From Erigeron canadensis (lineage: Eukaryota; Streptophyta; Magnoliopsida; Asterales; Asteraceae), in NCBI RefSeq assembly GCF_010389155.1, contig NC_057762.1:4513513-4577512 (forward strand): a stretch of 64,000 bases of DNA, in the 5' to 3' direction. The notes beneath the pieces were generated by a model. The model was not told the DNA's origin. It saw nothing but the letters and a program-made list of their open reading frames with translations, and made no database searches. Of the stretch, positions 21,724-32,426 are shown one piece after another (position 1 is the stretch's first letter; the number at the start of each line of letters is the position of its first letter). Both the position numbers and the translations under genes were made by a program.

Positions 21724-22406
21724 ATGTCTTCAAAGAGGAAGGTTGCTGATATCGGTCCTTCTGCTTCACCGTTTGACCTGATTGATGCCGTTGTAAAGAA
21801 GGGGAAGGGTGTTGCAGATGTGTCGCCTATTAATTTTTCTGGCACGGTTGCTCGTGACTTTATGGAGAAGGAACTTTTGTCGAAGAATCTTGCTGATCGG
21901 GAAAACTTGTTGATTAGCGGTTTGTGTCGAGAGTATGAATATTCTCAGGATATGTTGAAAGAAACTCAGTTTGTTGTTTGTAATTTGTTTGGCAGGATAT
22001 CAGATCTGGAGAAAAGGTTGTCGGAGCAAGATGTGGTGGTTAGGGCTTTGCGCAGTGGTTTGGCGAAGCGTCATGATGAGTTGTTACAGAGGGATCTTGA
22101 GAATGGTGATCTTTTAAAGAAGGTGGATGGTTTGGTGAACCAGGTTATTCCATATGTTTGTGAGACGCTTGCAACTGGTCCTGAAGCCGTGAAGCTGGTT
22201 GATTTGGTGGTGAATACTTCTAAGGAGAAAGGTGTGCTCTCTGCTACCCATTCTGAATATGACCTAGGATATGTGAAGGTGAAGGACTCGTTTGATCGGG
22301 CCATCAAAATTTGGCCACTTATCAAAGTAACTTTATTCACGATATTACTCATTTGTCTGACCCCGATGTTCATGATTTCCTGGCTGTGAAGCCTCGTTTG
22401 GACTAG
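21724..22406 (+). pseudogene. Antisense coiled-coil ORF of element B, frameshifted
   Basis: It lies between integrase and the 3' LTR on the strand opposite pol, as in element A. It begins MSSKRKVADIG just after a tttttttag acceptor-like site, and continues with a basic N-terminus and a long heptad-rich coiled coil (residues about 60-140). Near 22310 the frame breaks. The other frame continues with IHDITHLSDPDVHDFLAVK and stops at 22404-22406. That tail resembles the end of A's antisense gene (SSNPDVSTDELLQF), suggesting they are homologous. The PF04195-like N-terminal part seen in A is not recognisable upstream here. Function unknown. Confidence 0.6.
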
Positions 22407-22736
22407 ACTTTATTATGGCTGTATTTTGGACACTTTGTTTGTTATCTATGTATCCTGTTGCATGCTTTTATATTTGCTTTTTATTTATTTTATGAGTAGT
22501 GGGGTGCGTTCCATTGGGTTATTGTTTCAGGCGTCCCTGCCAGCGTGTTCCCTTGTGGACGCTAGGTAGTGCTGAGGTTGCGACCCTCCAGTGTCCTTCG
22601 TGGGACTTTAAGAGACAATGAGCCTCTCTTTTATTATTGTGCATGAATGTGTGTTGCTTTTAAAAATGCCATTTCTTGTTTTATTAGGTGACTTAAAACG
22701 TCATATTTATTTTTTACAAGAAATGTAGAAAAGCAT

Positions 22737-23990
22737 TTAATAGTAAAATTTTCGCAGATTGGTACTGTTCCATGCTCTGTCGACTGGCTCTCCTTCGGGG
22801 GTTTCCAGTTTATATGCTCCGTTTCCGTAGGCTATGACTACCCGATAGGGACCTTCCCATGTGAGGCCTAGCTTTCCTTTGTATTCTTTCTCACTTGCGT
22901 TATTCAGTCGCAGCACGTAGTCCCCCACTTTGTATGTCGTTGGGTTGACTCTTTTATTGTAGTACTTTTCTATTTTCTTTTTGTAAGCTCCTTCTCTGAT
23001 GGCTGCAACTTCTCTTCGTTCTTCGAGTAGTTCTAGGTCGACTCGTAGCTCTTCGGAGTTTCCCTCCGTGTTCATCATCCTGTAGGTCGATACCTGGAAT
23101 TCTGTTAGTGCCACGGCTTCTGTCCCGAAAGCCTGGCTAAAGGGAGTTTCGCCATTGCTCCGTTTCGGAGTCGTCCTGTTTGCCCATAGGACCAAACTTA
23201 GCTCGTCGACCCAACCCTTGTGGCTTCGTCCCAGTCTTTTCTCTATTCCTTTAACTATCTCTTTATTGGTTACCTCTACCTGTCCGTTTCCTTGCGGATG
23301 GTATACGGATGCGAAGGATTGTTTTATTTGGAGCTGTTTGCGAAATTTCGGGAAGGCACCTTTAGCAAATTGCGGCCCGTTGTCTGATATTATTGTATGC
23401 GATATTATTGGTAGTGGCGAGTGGTTTTGCCTCTACCCATTTGGTGAAGTAGTCAACGGCTACAACCAGGAATTTCTTTTTTCCTGCGGCTTCGGGGAGG
23501 GGACCTACTAGATCAATCCCCCACTGCATGAAGGGCCACGCCGAGGTTACCGAGATCAGGTCAGTCTTGGGTTGCCTTGGTACATTGGATCGCAGCTGGC
23601 ACGCCTCACAATTCTTCAGTAGTGTGGTTGCGTCCTGGTGCATCATTGGCCAGAAATATCCTAGCCGCATGGCCTTCGTGGCGACGGATATGGCGCCTGA
23701 ATGTGCTCTGCAGATTCCCTCGTGTATCTCTCGGATGATTATTTCGGCTTGTTTTGGCCCAGCGCACCGCAGCATGGCGTTACAAACCCTTTCTTGTACA
23801 GTTTCTTGTCCATAATCTTGTACTGTGGCGCCTTGATCCTGATCTTTCGCGCCTCATCCTTATCTGTGGGTAATATTCCGCTTATCAAATATTCATAAAT
23901 TGGCGTTATCCAATTCTTTTCATCTTCTTCTATTAAATCGGATATTTTCTTTTCTTCAATCGATCTTTCCTTCAACACTTCTACCAACAC
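22737..23990 (-). pseudogene. Integrase region of element B pol
   Basis: In minus-strand order: a linker, then an HHCC-type zinc-binding domain (HEGICRAHSGA ... CEACQ), then the catalytic core with WGIDLVGPLPEA (first Asp), SDNGPQFAKGAF (second Asp), and QGNGQVEVTNKEIVKGIEKR (Glu). A C-terminal domain follows with TYKVGDYVLRLN and GKLGLTWEGPYRV, ending at 22737. The core is split by a frameshift near 23400: the first part is read in the frame ending at 23362, and the rest in the frame that gives 22737-23195. Integrase inserts the cDNA; this copy cannot be translated whole. Confidence 0.85.
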
Positions 23991-24107
23991 CTTTTTCCCA
24001 AGATGGTCAAAGGTCAGGGAAGCTAGTTTGCTTAGTGCGTCCGCTTTTTTGTTCTGGCTTCTCCTGATGTGTTCTATCTCGAAGTGGCTGAAGCATTCTC
24101 GTAACTC

Positions 24108-24997
24108 CTATACCTTCCGCAGGTATTGCTGTGTCGCTTCCTGTTTTGCTTCGTACTCCCCCATTACTTGTCGTGCAACCAGCTGAGAATCTACGTATAC
24201 TTGTATGTTGCGGATTTTCATGTCTCTCTCCATTCGAAGTCCTGCTAATAATGCTTCATACTCAGCTTCGTTGTTTGTTACTATGAATTCGAACTTTAGC
24301 GCGTAGGTGAACTCTTTTTCTTCCGGGCTGAGTAACATGAGGCCTGCACCACAACCATCGGAACTTGCGGCCCCATCGGTGTATAATTTCCACGTATCCT
24401 GTTCTATAGTCCCTATCACTTCTAAAGATGTCGAATGTGACACAGAGCCTTTGGATTCCTGTACTTCAGTAATAAAATCAGCCAGTATTTGTCCCTTAAC
24501 CGCGTGTCTGGCACGGAACTCTATCTCATGCTCTCCCAGCTCGATGACTTTTCTGGTTTTATCAATATCTATTTTATTGGTTTGTCCCATAGCACAACAA
24601 TCGGTTGCGCCTGGAAATAGCGTCTCAGCCTTCGTGCCGCATGAACGAAGGCTAGAGCCAACTTCTCTAACTCTGGATAATTCGGCTCCGCTCCTTGTAA
24701 CACCCTGCTGACGAAGTAAATCGGTATCTGCTTCTGGTTCCTTTCGGCTACCAGCACGGCGCTGACGCATTCGGCGGAGGCTGCCAAATATACGAATAGT
24801 GTTTTCTTGGGTTTGGGCGCGGTGAAGGTTGGTAGATCTCCCACGTATTCCTTCATCTGCTCCAGGGCTTTGTTTGCTTCCTCTGTCCATGTGAAATCCT
24901 TCTGTCGGACACACCCCTTCAAGGTTTTAAAGAAGGGCAGTTGCCTGTCGGCCCATCGCGAGAGGAACCTGTTGAGAGCGGTTATTTTTCCGTTCAA
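24108..24997 (-). pseudogene. Reverse transcriptase C-terminus and RNase H of element B
   Basis: The first part (24569-24997) carries the RT thumb/connection sequence with ALNRFLSRWADR, PELEKLALAFVHAARRLRRYF and a stop after VVLWDKPIK. A frame change near 24570-24600 then leads into VIELGEHEIEFR and AVKGQILADFI, followed by the RNase H domain: LYTDGAASSDGCGAG (Asp), VTNNEAEYEALLAG (Glu), IQVYVDSQLV (Asp). An in-frame TAG after QQYLRKV (about 24105-24107) interrupts just before the final conserved KKADALSKLAS. RNase H removes the RNA template during reverse transcription. Confidence 0.85.
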
Positions 24998-25027
24998 GCT
25001 TTGAACTTCTTTAATTGTCTTTGGCGG

Positions 25028-26554
25028 CTAGATTTGTTTTAATTTATTTACCTTGGAGGGGTTGGCGTGGATGCCTTTGTTACTGATATAGTATCCGAGG
25101 AACTTTCCTTCTTCTACCCCGAATGAGCACTTTTTTGGGTTGAGCTTCATATTTATCTTCCGTAGGTTCCCGAAGGTTTCACAAATATCGTCGAGGAGTC
25201 CTTCCTCGTCTCTGCTCTTAATGACCATATCGTCCACATATGCCTCTAGATTCCTCCCTATTTGTGTGACGAAGGCCTTATCAATCAACCTTTGATATGT
25301 GGCCCCTGCATTCTTCAATCCGAAGGGCATCTTTTTGTAGCAATATGTTCCTTTGCTCATATAAAAGGCCGTTTTTTCCTCGTCTTCTTCGGCTATATGT
25401 ATCTGGTGATACCCCTTATAGGCGTCTAAGAAATATTTGAGCTTGTGATCCGCAAGCGATTCTACTTTCCAATCTATCTCCGGCAAGGGGTAACAGTCTT
25501 TCGGGCACGCCTTGTGATTATTTGTGAAGTCCATGCACATCCGCCATCCTCCGTCTCCTTTCTTTACCATTACCGGGTTTGCAATCCAGATGGGGTAAGG
25601 GGATTCACGAATTATTCCCGCCTTCAGCAGTTCGTCAACTTCTTTTCTGGCTGCCTCATCTATGTCGGCTGAGAGGCTGCGTTTCTTCTGATGGACTGGT
25701 TCCATATGCTTTCGTTCATTCAAACGGTGCTCCGTTACGAACGTTTTTCCTTCCAGCGTCAGGGTCCTTGGGACCCCCGTCATGTCTCCGTATTCCCACG
25801 CGAAGATATCCATGTTTGACTGTAGTAGTTTTTGGAGCTTGTATTTACACGCATCTAAGAGTTGTGCCCCTATGGATATCAACTGATCCGGGAACGATGG
25901 GTTGACGACCACTTTCGTTTCGTCGGTGGATTCCCTGGTCTCTGTAGCGATGGCCTTCCCTTCATCTTCCTGCCTTTTCACGCCATTGACTTGCTTCGTC
26001 CGTTCATAAGACGAACGGATCTCACGCATTCCGGTTTCAGATCTGAATTTGACGAGCCTGTGGACCACTGATGGGACCATCTCGAACCGTTGCATCGTCG
26101 TCCTTCCCAATAGTATGTTATATGGCGATGGGGATCGTACGATGACAAGATCCAACGTTTCGGTCCTTTCATGTGTCCCGTCTCCGATGCTAACGTCTAG
26201 ATCGACCTCTCCCAGGGGCCAAGAGTGCTCTCCTGAGAATCCCACCAGGGGACCGCGAGGATCTGTTTTTCGGGCTCTTATTGCGTCGGGCAATTTAAGG
26301 AAGCAGTGCTCATAAATGACATCACACTCGCTTCCGCTATCCAGGTAGACTTTTCGCACTTTAATGTTAAAAATCATTGCCTGAATGATCAAGGGATCAT
26401 TCGAGGCTTTTCCTTCCAACGGCGGGAAGTAGTAGCCTTCTGGTGTTTCTTTGGCCACCGTCAATTCTCCCGCCGTCGTTTGGTTGACGGCTAGTGCCGA
26501 CCTTCTTTCTTTCAAGGGTTTGTGTATATTTTTCTTAACCATTGAATACGGCAT
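25028..26554 (-). pseudogene. Protease and reverse transcriptase of element B
   Basis: The open frame of 508 codons begins about 70 bp inside the LTR. The aspartic protease active site is YLDSGSECDVIYEHCF (about residue 70), with the GFSGEHSWPLGEVDLDV region after it. The reverse transcriptase has GGWRMCMDFTNNHKACPKD, CYPLPEID, KMPFGLKNAGATYQRL and the catalytic YVDDMVIKS box, then KCSFGVEEGKFLGYYIS. The wording CPKDCYPLPEID and YVDDM fits the Tat lineage. A TAG at 25028-25030 ends the frame, but the homologous sequence continues in the same frame (PPKTIKEVQSLNGK), so this is a nonsense mutation. Gag is absent upstream. Confidence 0.9.
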
Positions 26555-26603
26555 AAATGTACAAATATGCTTGAGGGTTTATGAAATCCTAAACAACGTT
26601 GAA

Positions 26604-26623
26604 GTCCCACGGATGGCGCCAAA
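26604..26623 (-). promoter_or_regulatory. Primer-binding site of element B
   Basis: Minus strand, directly after the LTR end: TTTGGCGCCATCCGTGGGAC. It shares the GCGCCATCC.NGGGA core with element A although the LTRs look unrelated. Confidence 0.7.
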
Positions 26624-27048
26624 TGTTTGTACACTACTCCGTGATTGGATTAAGGATGGGATGATGGAGGTTTTGTGGTTGTTCGTTGGTGATTCCCCAA
26701 AGGTAGGGTTCTAGCCTCTTTACGCCAATCAAACGGTATATGAATGTATATATTTAAGATGAATGATCTTTCTTGTGAGAAATGATCGAGAGTTTTTATG
26801 ATATTGTGTGTTGATCCTCCATCGGGACCTTTTCTTGCTTTATATAGGGATTTATGCTTGGAGGAGCCGTCTAGGGTTTTTCCTCATTTCGTGGTATCTT
26901 TCCAACTTTCCTTTTTGGCCGTCCTTATTGATAGGAACAGATCTCGCATATATAGGAAGTTGATTTTGTGGTTTTATTCTTCTGGGTGCCTTCGCTACGG
27001 ACGATCCTTCGGGTCATAGGATGGTTCTGCAGGACGGGCACACCATCA
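26624..27048 (-). repeat. 5' LTR of element B
   Basis: 425 bp; on the minus strand it starts TGATGGTGTG and ends GTACAAACA. A TATA-like box TATATAAAG lies at 26838-26846 on the minus strand. Confidence 0.95.
26838..26846 (-). promoter_or_regulatory. Probable TATA box in LTR B
   Basis: TATATAAAG on the minus strand, retained at 21087-21095 in the other LTR. Likely core promoter of the element. Confidence 0.55.
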
Positions 27049-27053
27049 ATGAC

Positions 27054-27953
27054 TATTAGAAATATTTTAAGTTTTTGTGTGAAACCTTTTATAAGAATTG
27101 AACTAGCTCAAAACTATGACTAGTTAAATCCAACTTTAGGTCTAAAACTTTGAAATATATTCTTTAATAACATTGCTCAAAACCTCATATAATTCAACTA
27201 AAAATTAAATAATACCCGTATACATCTGTAAGAACTTTGGTCAACTTCCATGATTAAAACATTTTTTTTAGTTAGTAGTTAGCATTCGAAACACCACAAA
27301 AACACACCATAAATAACATCTAATTGAACAGTATGCGAAACTTAAATTACGCATGTCTAATATGAAATCCATGGTAGAATAATGTACTTTATAAAGTATA
27401 TATCTTTCATTATGTATGCATACATATCCTTAGAAAGCATTAGACGAGTATATATTTATGCATGTATCAGAAAAAGTTCATATGAGAATCATTTGAATTG
27501 AAATAACTATAAAAACCTCTAAATTATTGATATTCATATGTGAACAGTGTTTCTAAACAAATTTATCACATATGAACTGATCAAATTATAATTAAATTCA
27601 CCTATGTTCATAAGTTCACATATGAACCTTATCCTTCAATGTATCATGTTCTAGATCTTAGATGACTTACTAAACTTACATTTATAATTTTGTAACTTGC
27701 ATATATTCTGATAAAACCATTTATGTTGTACACTCGCGTCTGAACAAGTTTATTACTCTTTTTTATACAGTGACATAGAGGAACTGTACATCTTCGTATA
27801 TTAGCACATGGTTATATTAAAAAGTTAGTATATATGCTTTGAAGTACAGTAATTTACTAATTTAAAAAAACACTAACTAACTCAATGGCATTTTACGTAC
27901 ACGTGTAATGACCCGACTTATAAGCCTCTTTAAGTTATCTTTATAATTAGTTA
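27054..27953. other. Intergenic, no gene seen
   Basis: AT-rich. The last ~77 bp before the next element (about 27868-27944, caatggcatttta ... acccgacttataagcctc) are duplicated at about 30525-30600. Confidence 0.4.
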
Positions 27954-27962
27954 ATTACTTTT

Positions 27963-29277
27963 GGGTTAAGTGCACTAAAATTAATCAACTAAGGCCAAAA
28001 AGTTATTGTGTACATGAACTTACAAAAGGTTTATTGTATACATGAACCCTGCTAATTTTCTATTGTATACCGAAACCGGCTAAAGGTTTGATGTGGGCCT
28101 GTTAAGTGCATGAAAATGTAATAAACTATGCCCAAAAAGTTATTACGTGCATGAACTTATAATAAATATTTATTGTATCAAGATTCTTACAATTTCCACT
28201 TTTTTTCATCTCCCACTACATCTCTCGGCGGCAGGGTGTAAAAGGAATGACTAGTTTGTTGGTTTCATGATGAAATACAGAAAAAGGAATATCAAAGAGA
28301 AGAAGAAAAAGCAAAAGACAGTAACAGTTGACGACCAACATCTCCCACAACATCTCTCGGCAGCGGGGTGTAAAAGAAATTACTTGTTTGTCGGTTTCAT
28401 GATGAAATACAGAAAAAGGAATATGTGGGGTGGTTTGACATCGTTTTTCTTCAGTTTTGTTATTCATTTATTTGACATCTTCATCATCAAGATATAAGAT
28501 CCGATTTTGTTTTTAAATTCTTATGGTTCTAAATTTTGATGAATATGTGTAGTTAGAACTAGTTTTTTGACCCCGGGGGGACATTGCCCAGGATCGACAC
28601 TGCGTCATGCAAGCATTTATACATACAACAGTACCTAAAAGTTTGGACACTTAAAATTTACTATAGTTTAGTTAGCAACCTTAAAATAAGAGATAAAAAG
28701 TAAAGAAAAAAAAAAGATTTGATGATTAAAGTTAGAAAGTCAAAGTTAATTAATAAAAATTAAAAACTACTCCGTATAAAACTAAACTATAATTAAGTTT
28801 GTATACAAAAAGTTCGACTAAAGTTAAAAAACCAATAAGTTAAGTGGTATAAATAAGTTAAAAGCGTTAACATAAAAGTTAGAAAGTAGAAAAAAAAAAT
28901 TTTTTTTTAAATTGATGATTAATGTTAAAATCCAAAGTTAATTGATAAAAATTAAAAACTTTAAAAATAAATTAGACTTGTATATAAAAAGTTAGACTAA
29001 AGTGATAAAACCTAAAAGTTAAGTGGTAAAAATATACAATCGGAAAAAAAAAATCAGCAGAAAATGACAAAATAAGAATAAGACAAAATTCCAGACGTCA
29101 TGCTGACGTCACCTGGTAGTTAAGAATTCAAAAAGGTTACCGGCTAAGGGAATAGCAGGTCAATCGTGTATTCGATAACGTTTATGATTTTGTTCATGTA
29201 TACAATAAACCTTTTGTAAGTTCGTGTACACAATAACTTTTTGACTTTAGTTGATCACATTTCCGTGCACTTAACCC
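27963..29277. mobile_element. Mutator-like non-autonomous element, 1315 bp
   Basis: The termini GGGTTAAGTGCACTAAAATT and (right, reverse-complemented) GGGTTAAGTGCACGGAAATG stay similar for about 90 bp, through aaaaagttattgtgtac and acaaaaggtttattgtatac. A perfect 9-bp duplication ATTACTTTT flanks it (27954-27962 and 29278-29286). Inside, a truncated second copy of the terminal sequence starts near 28097. A ~85-bp unit with ctctcggcggcagggtgtaaaag ... ttcatgatgaaatacag occurs twice (about 28209-28292 and 28340-28424). No transposase. The paired units could be captured host sequence. Confidence 0.88.
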
Positions 29278-29286
29278 ATTACTTTT

Positions 29287-29957
29287 TAAGTTGAGCCAAT
29301 CTAACCCATTTAATTTCATATTCATATAACTTATACGTGAGATATTGTTTTAAATAAATACTTGTCTAGGCTCCAGAATAATAGACTGTCGAGTACGTGA
29401 TCCCGTAGATTATGAATGCATTGATAAAACCGAGTTCTGGGTGGTTAATGAGGAGGTTGAAGAAGAACTTGATATTGATGAGTTAGAAAACATATACTTG
29501 AAGAAGCGGAGCCAACTAATGTTGAGGCGTCTACTTCCCAAACTCAAGGTTTACTAAAATGACATATTAGTTTTCTTTGATATCATGTTTACATCCATTT
29601 ATTTTTTGTTTTAGGTGAAAAAAGTCAATATGTTGATGTTTTAAGTAACGAAGATAATTTGGATACTTGTCGTGAGTTTTGAACTTGTTGGAACAAGGTA
29701 AGTAAGGTGATAACTTGTTTGTATCTTTATAAAAACAATGTGTATGCTGAATACATATTTCATTTCAATTCGTATTGTAGGAACAAATGTGTTTTGAAGA
29801 AGAAGATGATGATGTGGATATTATATATTGATGTTGGATGACATTTGAATGTGTTTTGTATTAGAACTTGTTTATTTATGTGTTTTGTGTTAGACTTTGG
29901 TTTGTTATACATAATTGATGGTTGAACTTAATAGTACTGAACTTATCTTATGTTTAA
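29287..29957 (+). pseudogene. Possible hAT-transposase tail remnant with introns
   Basis: At about 29425-29560 an acidic frame reads DKTEFWVVNEEVEEELDIDE. A possible GT-AG intron (about 29551-29621) follows, then SQYVDVLSNEDNLDTC, a second donor/acceptor pair, and a final FEEEDDDVDIIY before a stop near 29830. Acidic tails of this kind occur at the C-terminus of plant hAT/BED-type transposases, but I do not recognise it securely. At least one frame change is needed, so it is not an intact gene. Confidence 0.3.
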
Positions 29958-30247
29958 CGGATTAGTATCTTGAAATGTAATAAACTTTGTATGAATGTCT
30001 ATAGTGTGAAATAGCTAAAGTTGTGTTCATTGTATGCAATCATCTTTAATTTATGTCTATTGTATGTAAGAAAATGCATCTGACCAATCAAAAACTAACA
30101 AGTGTCAGCTATTTATGGTTGTCATGTATGCATTCTTACATACAATACACATAATTTATAGATAATTACATACAATGAACACAACTTTAATTATTACATA
30201 CTATAGACATTCGTCCAAAGTTTGTTACATTTCAGGATACTTATCCC
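29958..30247. mobile_element. Mutator-like palindromic MITE, 290 bp
   Basis: The two halves are inverted copies over about 130 bp each (left gtatcttgaaatgtaataaa, right mirror of gtatcctgaaatgtaacaaa). It is flanked by the 9-bp duplication TATGTTTAA (29949-29957 and 30248-30256). The right terminus GGGATAAGTATCC matches the foldback element at 11106, placing them in one family. Partial right ends of the same type recur near 30400 and 30505. Confidence 0.82.
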
Positions 30248-30256
30248 TATGTTTAA

Positions 30257-30600
30257 ACTAGAAATCTTTTGGTATTATTTGGAAAAATGTATGCTTCGTC
30301 AAAAACTAGGTCCAACTACGGTCCGACCGATCCGACCAGTAAAATTTTGTGAGTCCGGTTCAGTGTCCGACTTATAAGCCTCTTTAAATTACCAACTCAA
30401 AGTTTGTTACATTATAAGATACTTATCCCAATGACATTTAACTAGTTAATTACCAATATTTTAAAAACCAGACCGAACACTGAACCGAACTCACAAAATT
30501 TTACATTATAAGATACTTATCCCTTTATAAAAACACTAACCAACTCAATGGCATTTTATGTACACGTGTAATGACCCGACTTATAAGCCTCTTTAAATTA
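30257..30600. other. Repeat-derived spacer, no gene
   Basis: It contains an inverted pair (aaaattttgtgagtccggtt near 30333 and its mirror near 30480), two partial MITE ends, and the second copy of the ~77-bp segment also found at 27868-27944. Confidence 0.5.
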
Positions 30601-31079
30601 CTAGCTAATTGACCCGGGTTCAACCCGGATATATTAATTAACATTTTAAAATTATAAGATATATTAAAGAGATATATATATATATATTATGTTTGCTATT
30701 AAAATTGATATAAATCTAGTAATTCAACTAACACAATAATTATATAATTAATATATCAACTACGACAATAAAATTTTTAAATTTAAAATAACTACCGCAT
30801 TAAGTAAATTAAAAAAGATATTTTATTTTTAATATTATTAAAATAAAAATAACTACTGCATCAAGTAAATAAAAAAAAACATAGTAATAAGAGAGAACTT
30901 TTTTCCTTTAAATAAATGATTAATACTTTTACTAAACATGTAAAGGACTATTTTTATTTTATTTATATATGACATTATAAATAAATAAAAAATATTTTAA
31001 GGTGAAATATGGATTTGTCACATCAATAATTTTCTAAAAATACTTATAAGAAACAATCTTATTTTATTATATATAGAGA
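30601..31079 (-). mobile_element. Non-autonomous Helitron (family c), 479 bp
   Basis: On the minus strand: A|TCTCTATATATAATAAAATA at the 5' end (31079). At the 3' end (30601) is the hairpin CCGGGTTGAACCCGGG followed by TCAATTAG and CTAG|T. All Helitron end rules are met. The copy at 44974-45419 has the same ends. Non-coding. Confidence 0.72.
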
Positions 31080-31099
31080 TTTGTTTTTGAAGGTGATTT

Positions 31100-31481
31100 T
31101 TAAAAAAGAATACCCTTATAATGATAACACAATAAAAACATTTAAATATATCATTTTGATGCATTAAAAGTTCATAAAACTAACATAATGTGTAACTAAT
31201 TATACGTATTTAAGTGTTTAATAACACATTGATCCGTTAAAATAAAAAAATCACTTTTTTTTGTTTTGTTCATTAATTTTGATGAATATGCATCCATTTT
31301 TGGATGCACAAAAAAAATGATTTTCTTAATTTTGATATCTCAATGTGTTGTTAAACACTTAAATAATTATAATTAGTTACACACTATGTTAGTTTTATGG
31401 ACTTTTAATGCATCAAAATGAAGTTTTTAAGTGTTCACACCGTATTCTCATTTTAAGAGTGTTCTTATTTGATTGAGCCCC
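31100..31481. mobile_element. Palindromic MITE, about 380 bp
   Basis: The halves are inverted copies: cattttgatgcattaaaag on the left is mirrored by cttttaatgcatcaaaatg on the right, and gtgtttaataacacattga by its counterpart. The right end finishes ttgattgagcccc at about 31481; the left end is less certain. Non-coding. Confidence 0.6.
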
Positions 31482-32426
31482 TATATACAAATGATGTTTC
31501 ACAAATATAACTACAAGTATCTTTATTAATAATTATCATTGATTTTGTTACGCGCCAATCTTTTCTTATTAGACATAATTTTAAACCTACATCTTAAGCA
31601 TATTAAATATTATACATAGTTATAATCTTTACATGTTTATCAATGAATTGTTTCTTTAACAAGGTCCGTTGTCCTTTCAATACCAGGTTAAATTTAGTAT
31701 AATTTGGTAATGGTCATTTATAATCTTAGTGAACACTTATTTATTTGGTCATTTGTAATCTTAGTCAACAAGGTTAAAAAATAATGGGCATTTAATTAGT
31801 TTGGTCATTAGCAAATATAGTTAACCAAAAAAAGCTTATCCGGCACTAATAAAATTTGTAAGAAATCTATAGTTGCTATCAGTGACCATTTAAATTTGGT
31901 TTCAGATATCAATTAATAGTGACCAAATTGGGTTGTTAATATATAGAATATATGATTTACCACACAAAACTAGTGACAAAATATTTTTCTTCTCTATTGA
32001 ACATTTTCTTGCATTTGTGTCTCAAAGTGTTGTCCTAAGTTACGATCAAATTAGTTGTAGCTAGCTTTCATTGCTGAAAGTTGTTGTCTCAAATAGCATA
32101 GCGATAAATCAAAGTTCATTTTTAACGAAAGAGAATCCATGTATCGATCTCAAGTTATCATTTATGTAATTACGAGATGTAATATATTAATTATTTAGTT
32201 CGGTTAGTCATTACATAGAAATAGGAGCCAAACTAGCAACAAGCTTAATTATCGAACTTAATTGTTTTAGGATTACCCTTAACGTACATTAGCGTGGTCT
32301 TAACATGGTTTTGTAAGTGCGGTTTAAACATTAAAGAGCGGTTGGTTATTTGCAAATTAAGACGAATATTGTAATTGATAAAAGTTTAAGCCTTCAAGGT
32401 GACCTTAAAATGATGTATGTGTAATA
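31482..32426. other. Intergenic, no gene seen
   Basis: AT-rich. Short repeats of ggtcatttgtaatcttag near 31710-31760. No supported gene. Confidence 0.4.

Larger units (their letters stand above)
20873..27048 (-). mobile_element. LTR retrotransposon B (Ty3/gypsy, Tat-like), pol-only, 6176 bp
   Basis: LTRs of 425 bp each (20873-21297 and 26624-27048) have TG...CA ends. They are flanked by perfect 5-bp duplications ATGAC (20868-20872 and 27049-27053). The primer-binding site sits just inside the right LTR and a purine tract just inside the left LTR on the minus strand, fixing minus orientation. Internal order along the minus strand: protease and reverse transcriptase, RNase H, integrase, then an antisense (plus-strand) ORF. 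Only about 70 bp separate the LTR from the protease frame, so gag is missing. By hand count the LTRs differ at about 14 of 425 positions, making B younger than A. Pol carries stops and frameshifts, so it is not autonomous now. Confidence 0.95.

Noticed and set aside
24307..26714. Several plus-strand frames of 60-130 codons over element B pol
   Set aside because: They are shadows of the minus-strand pol sequence, which has clear protease, RT and RNase H motifs.
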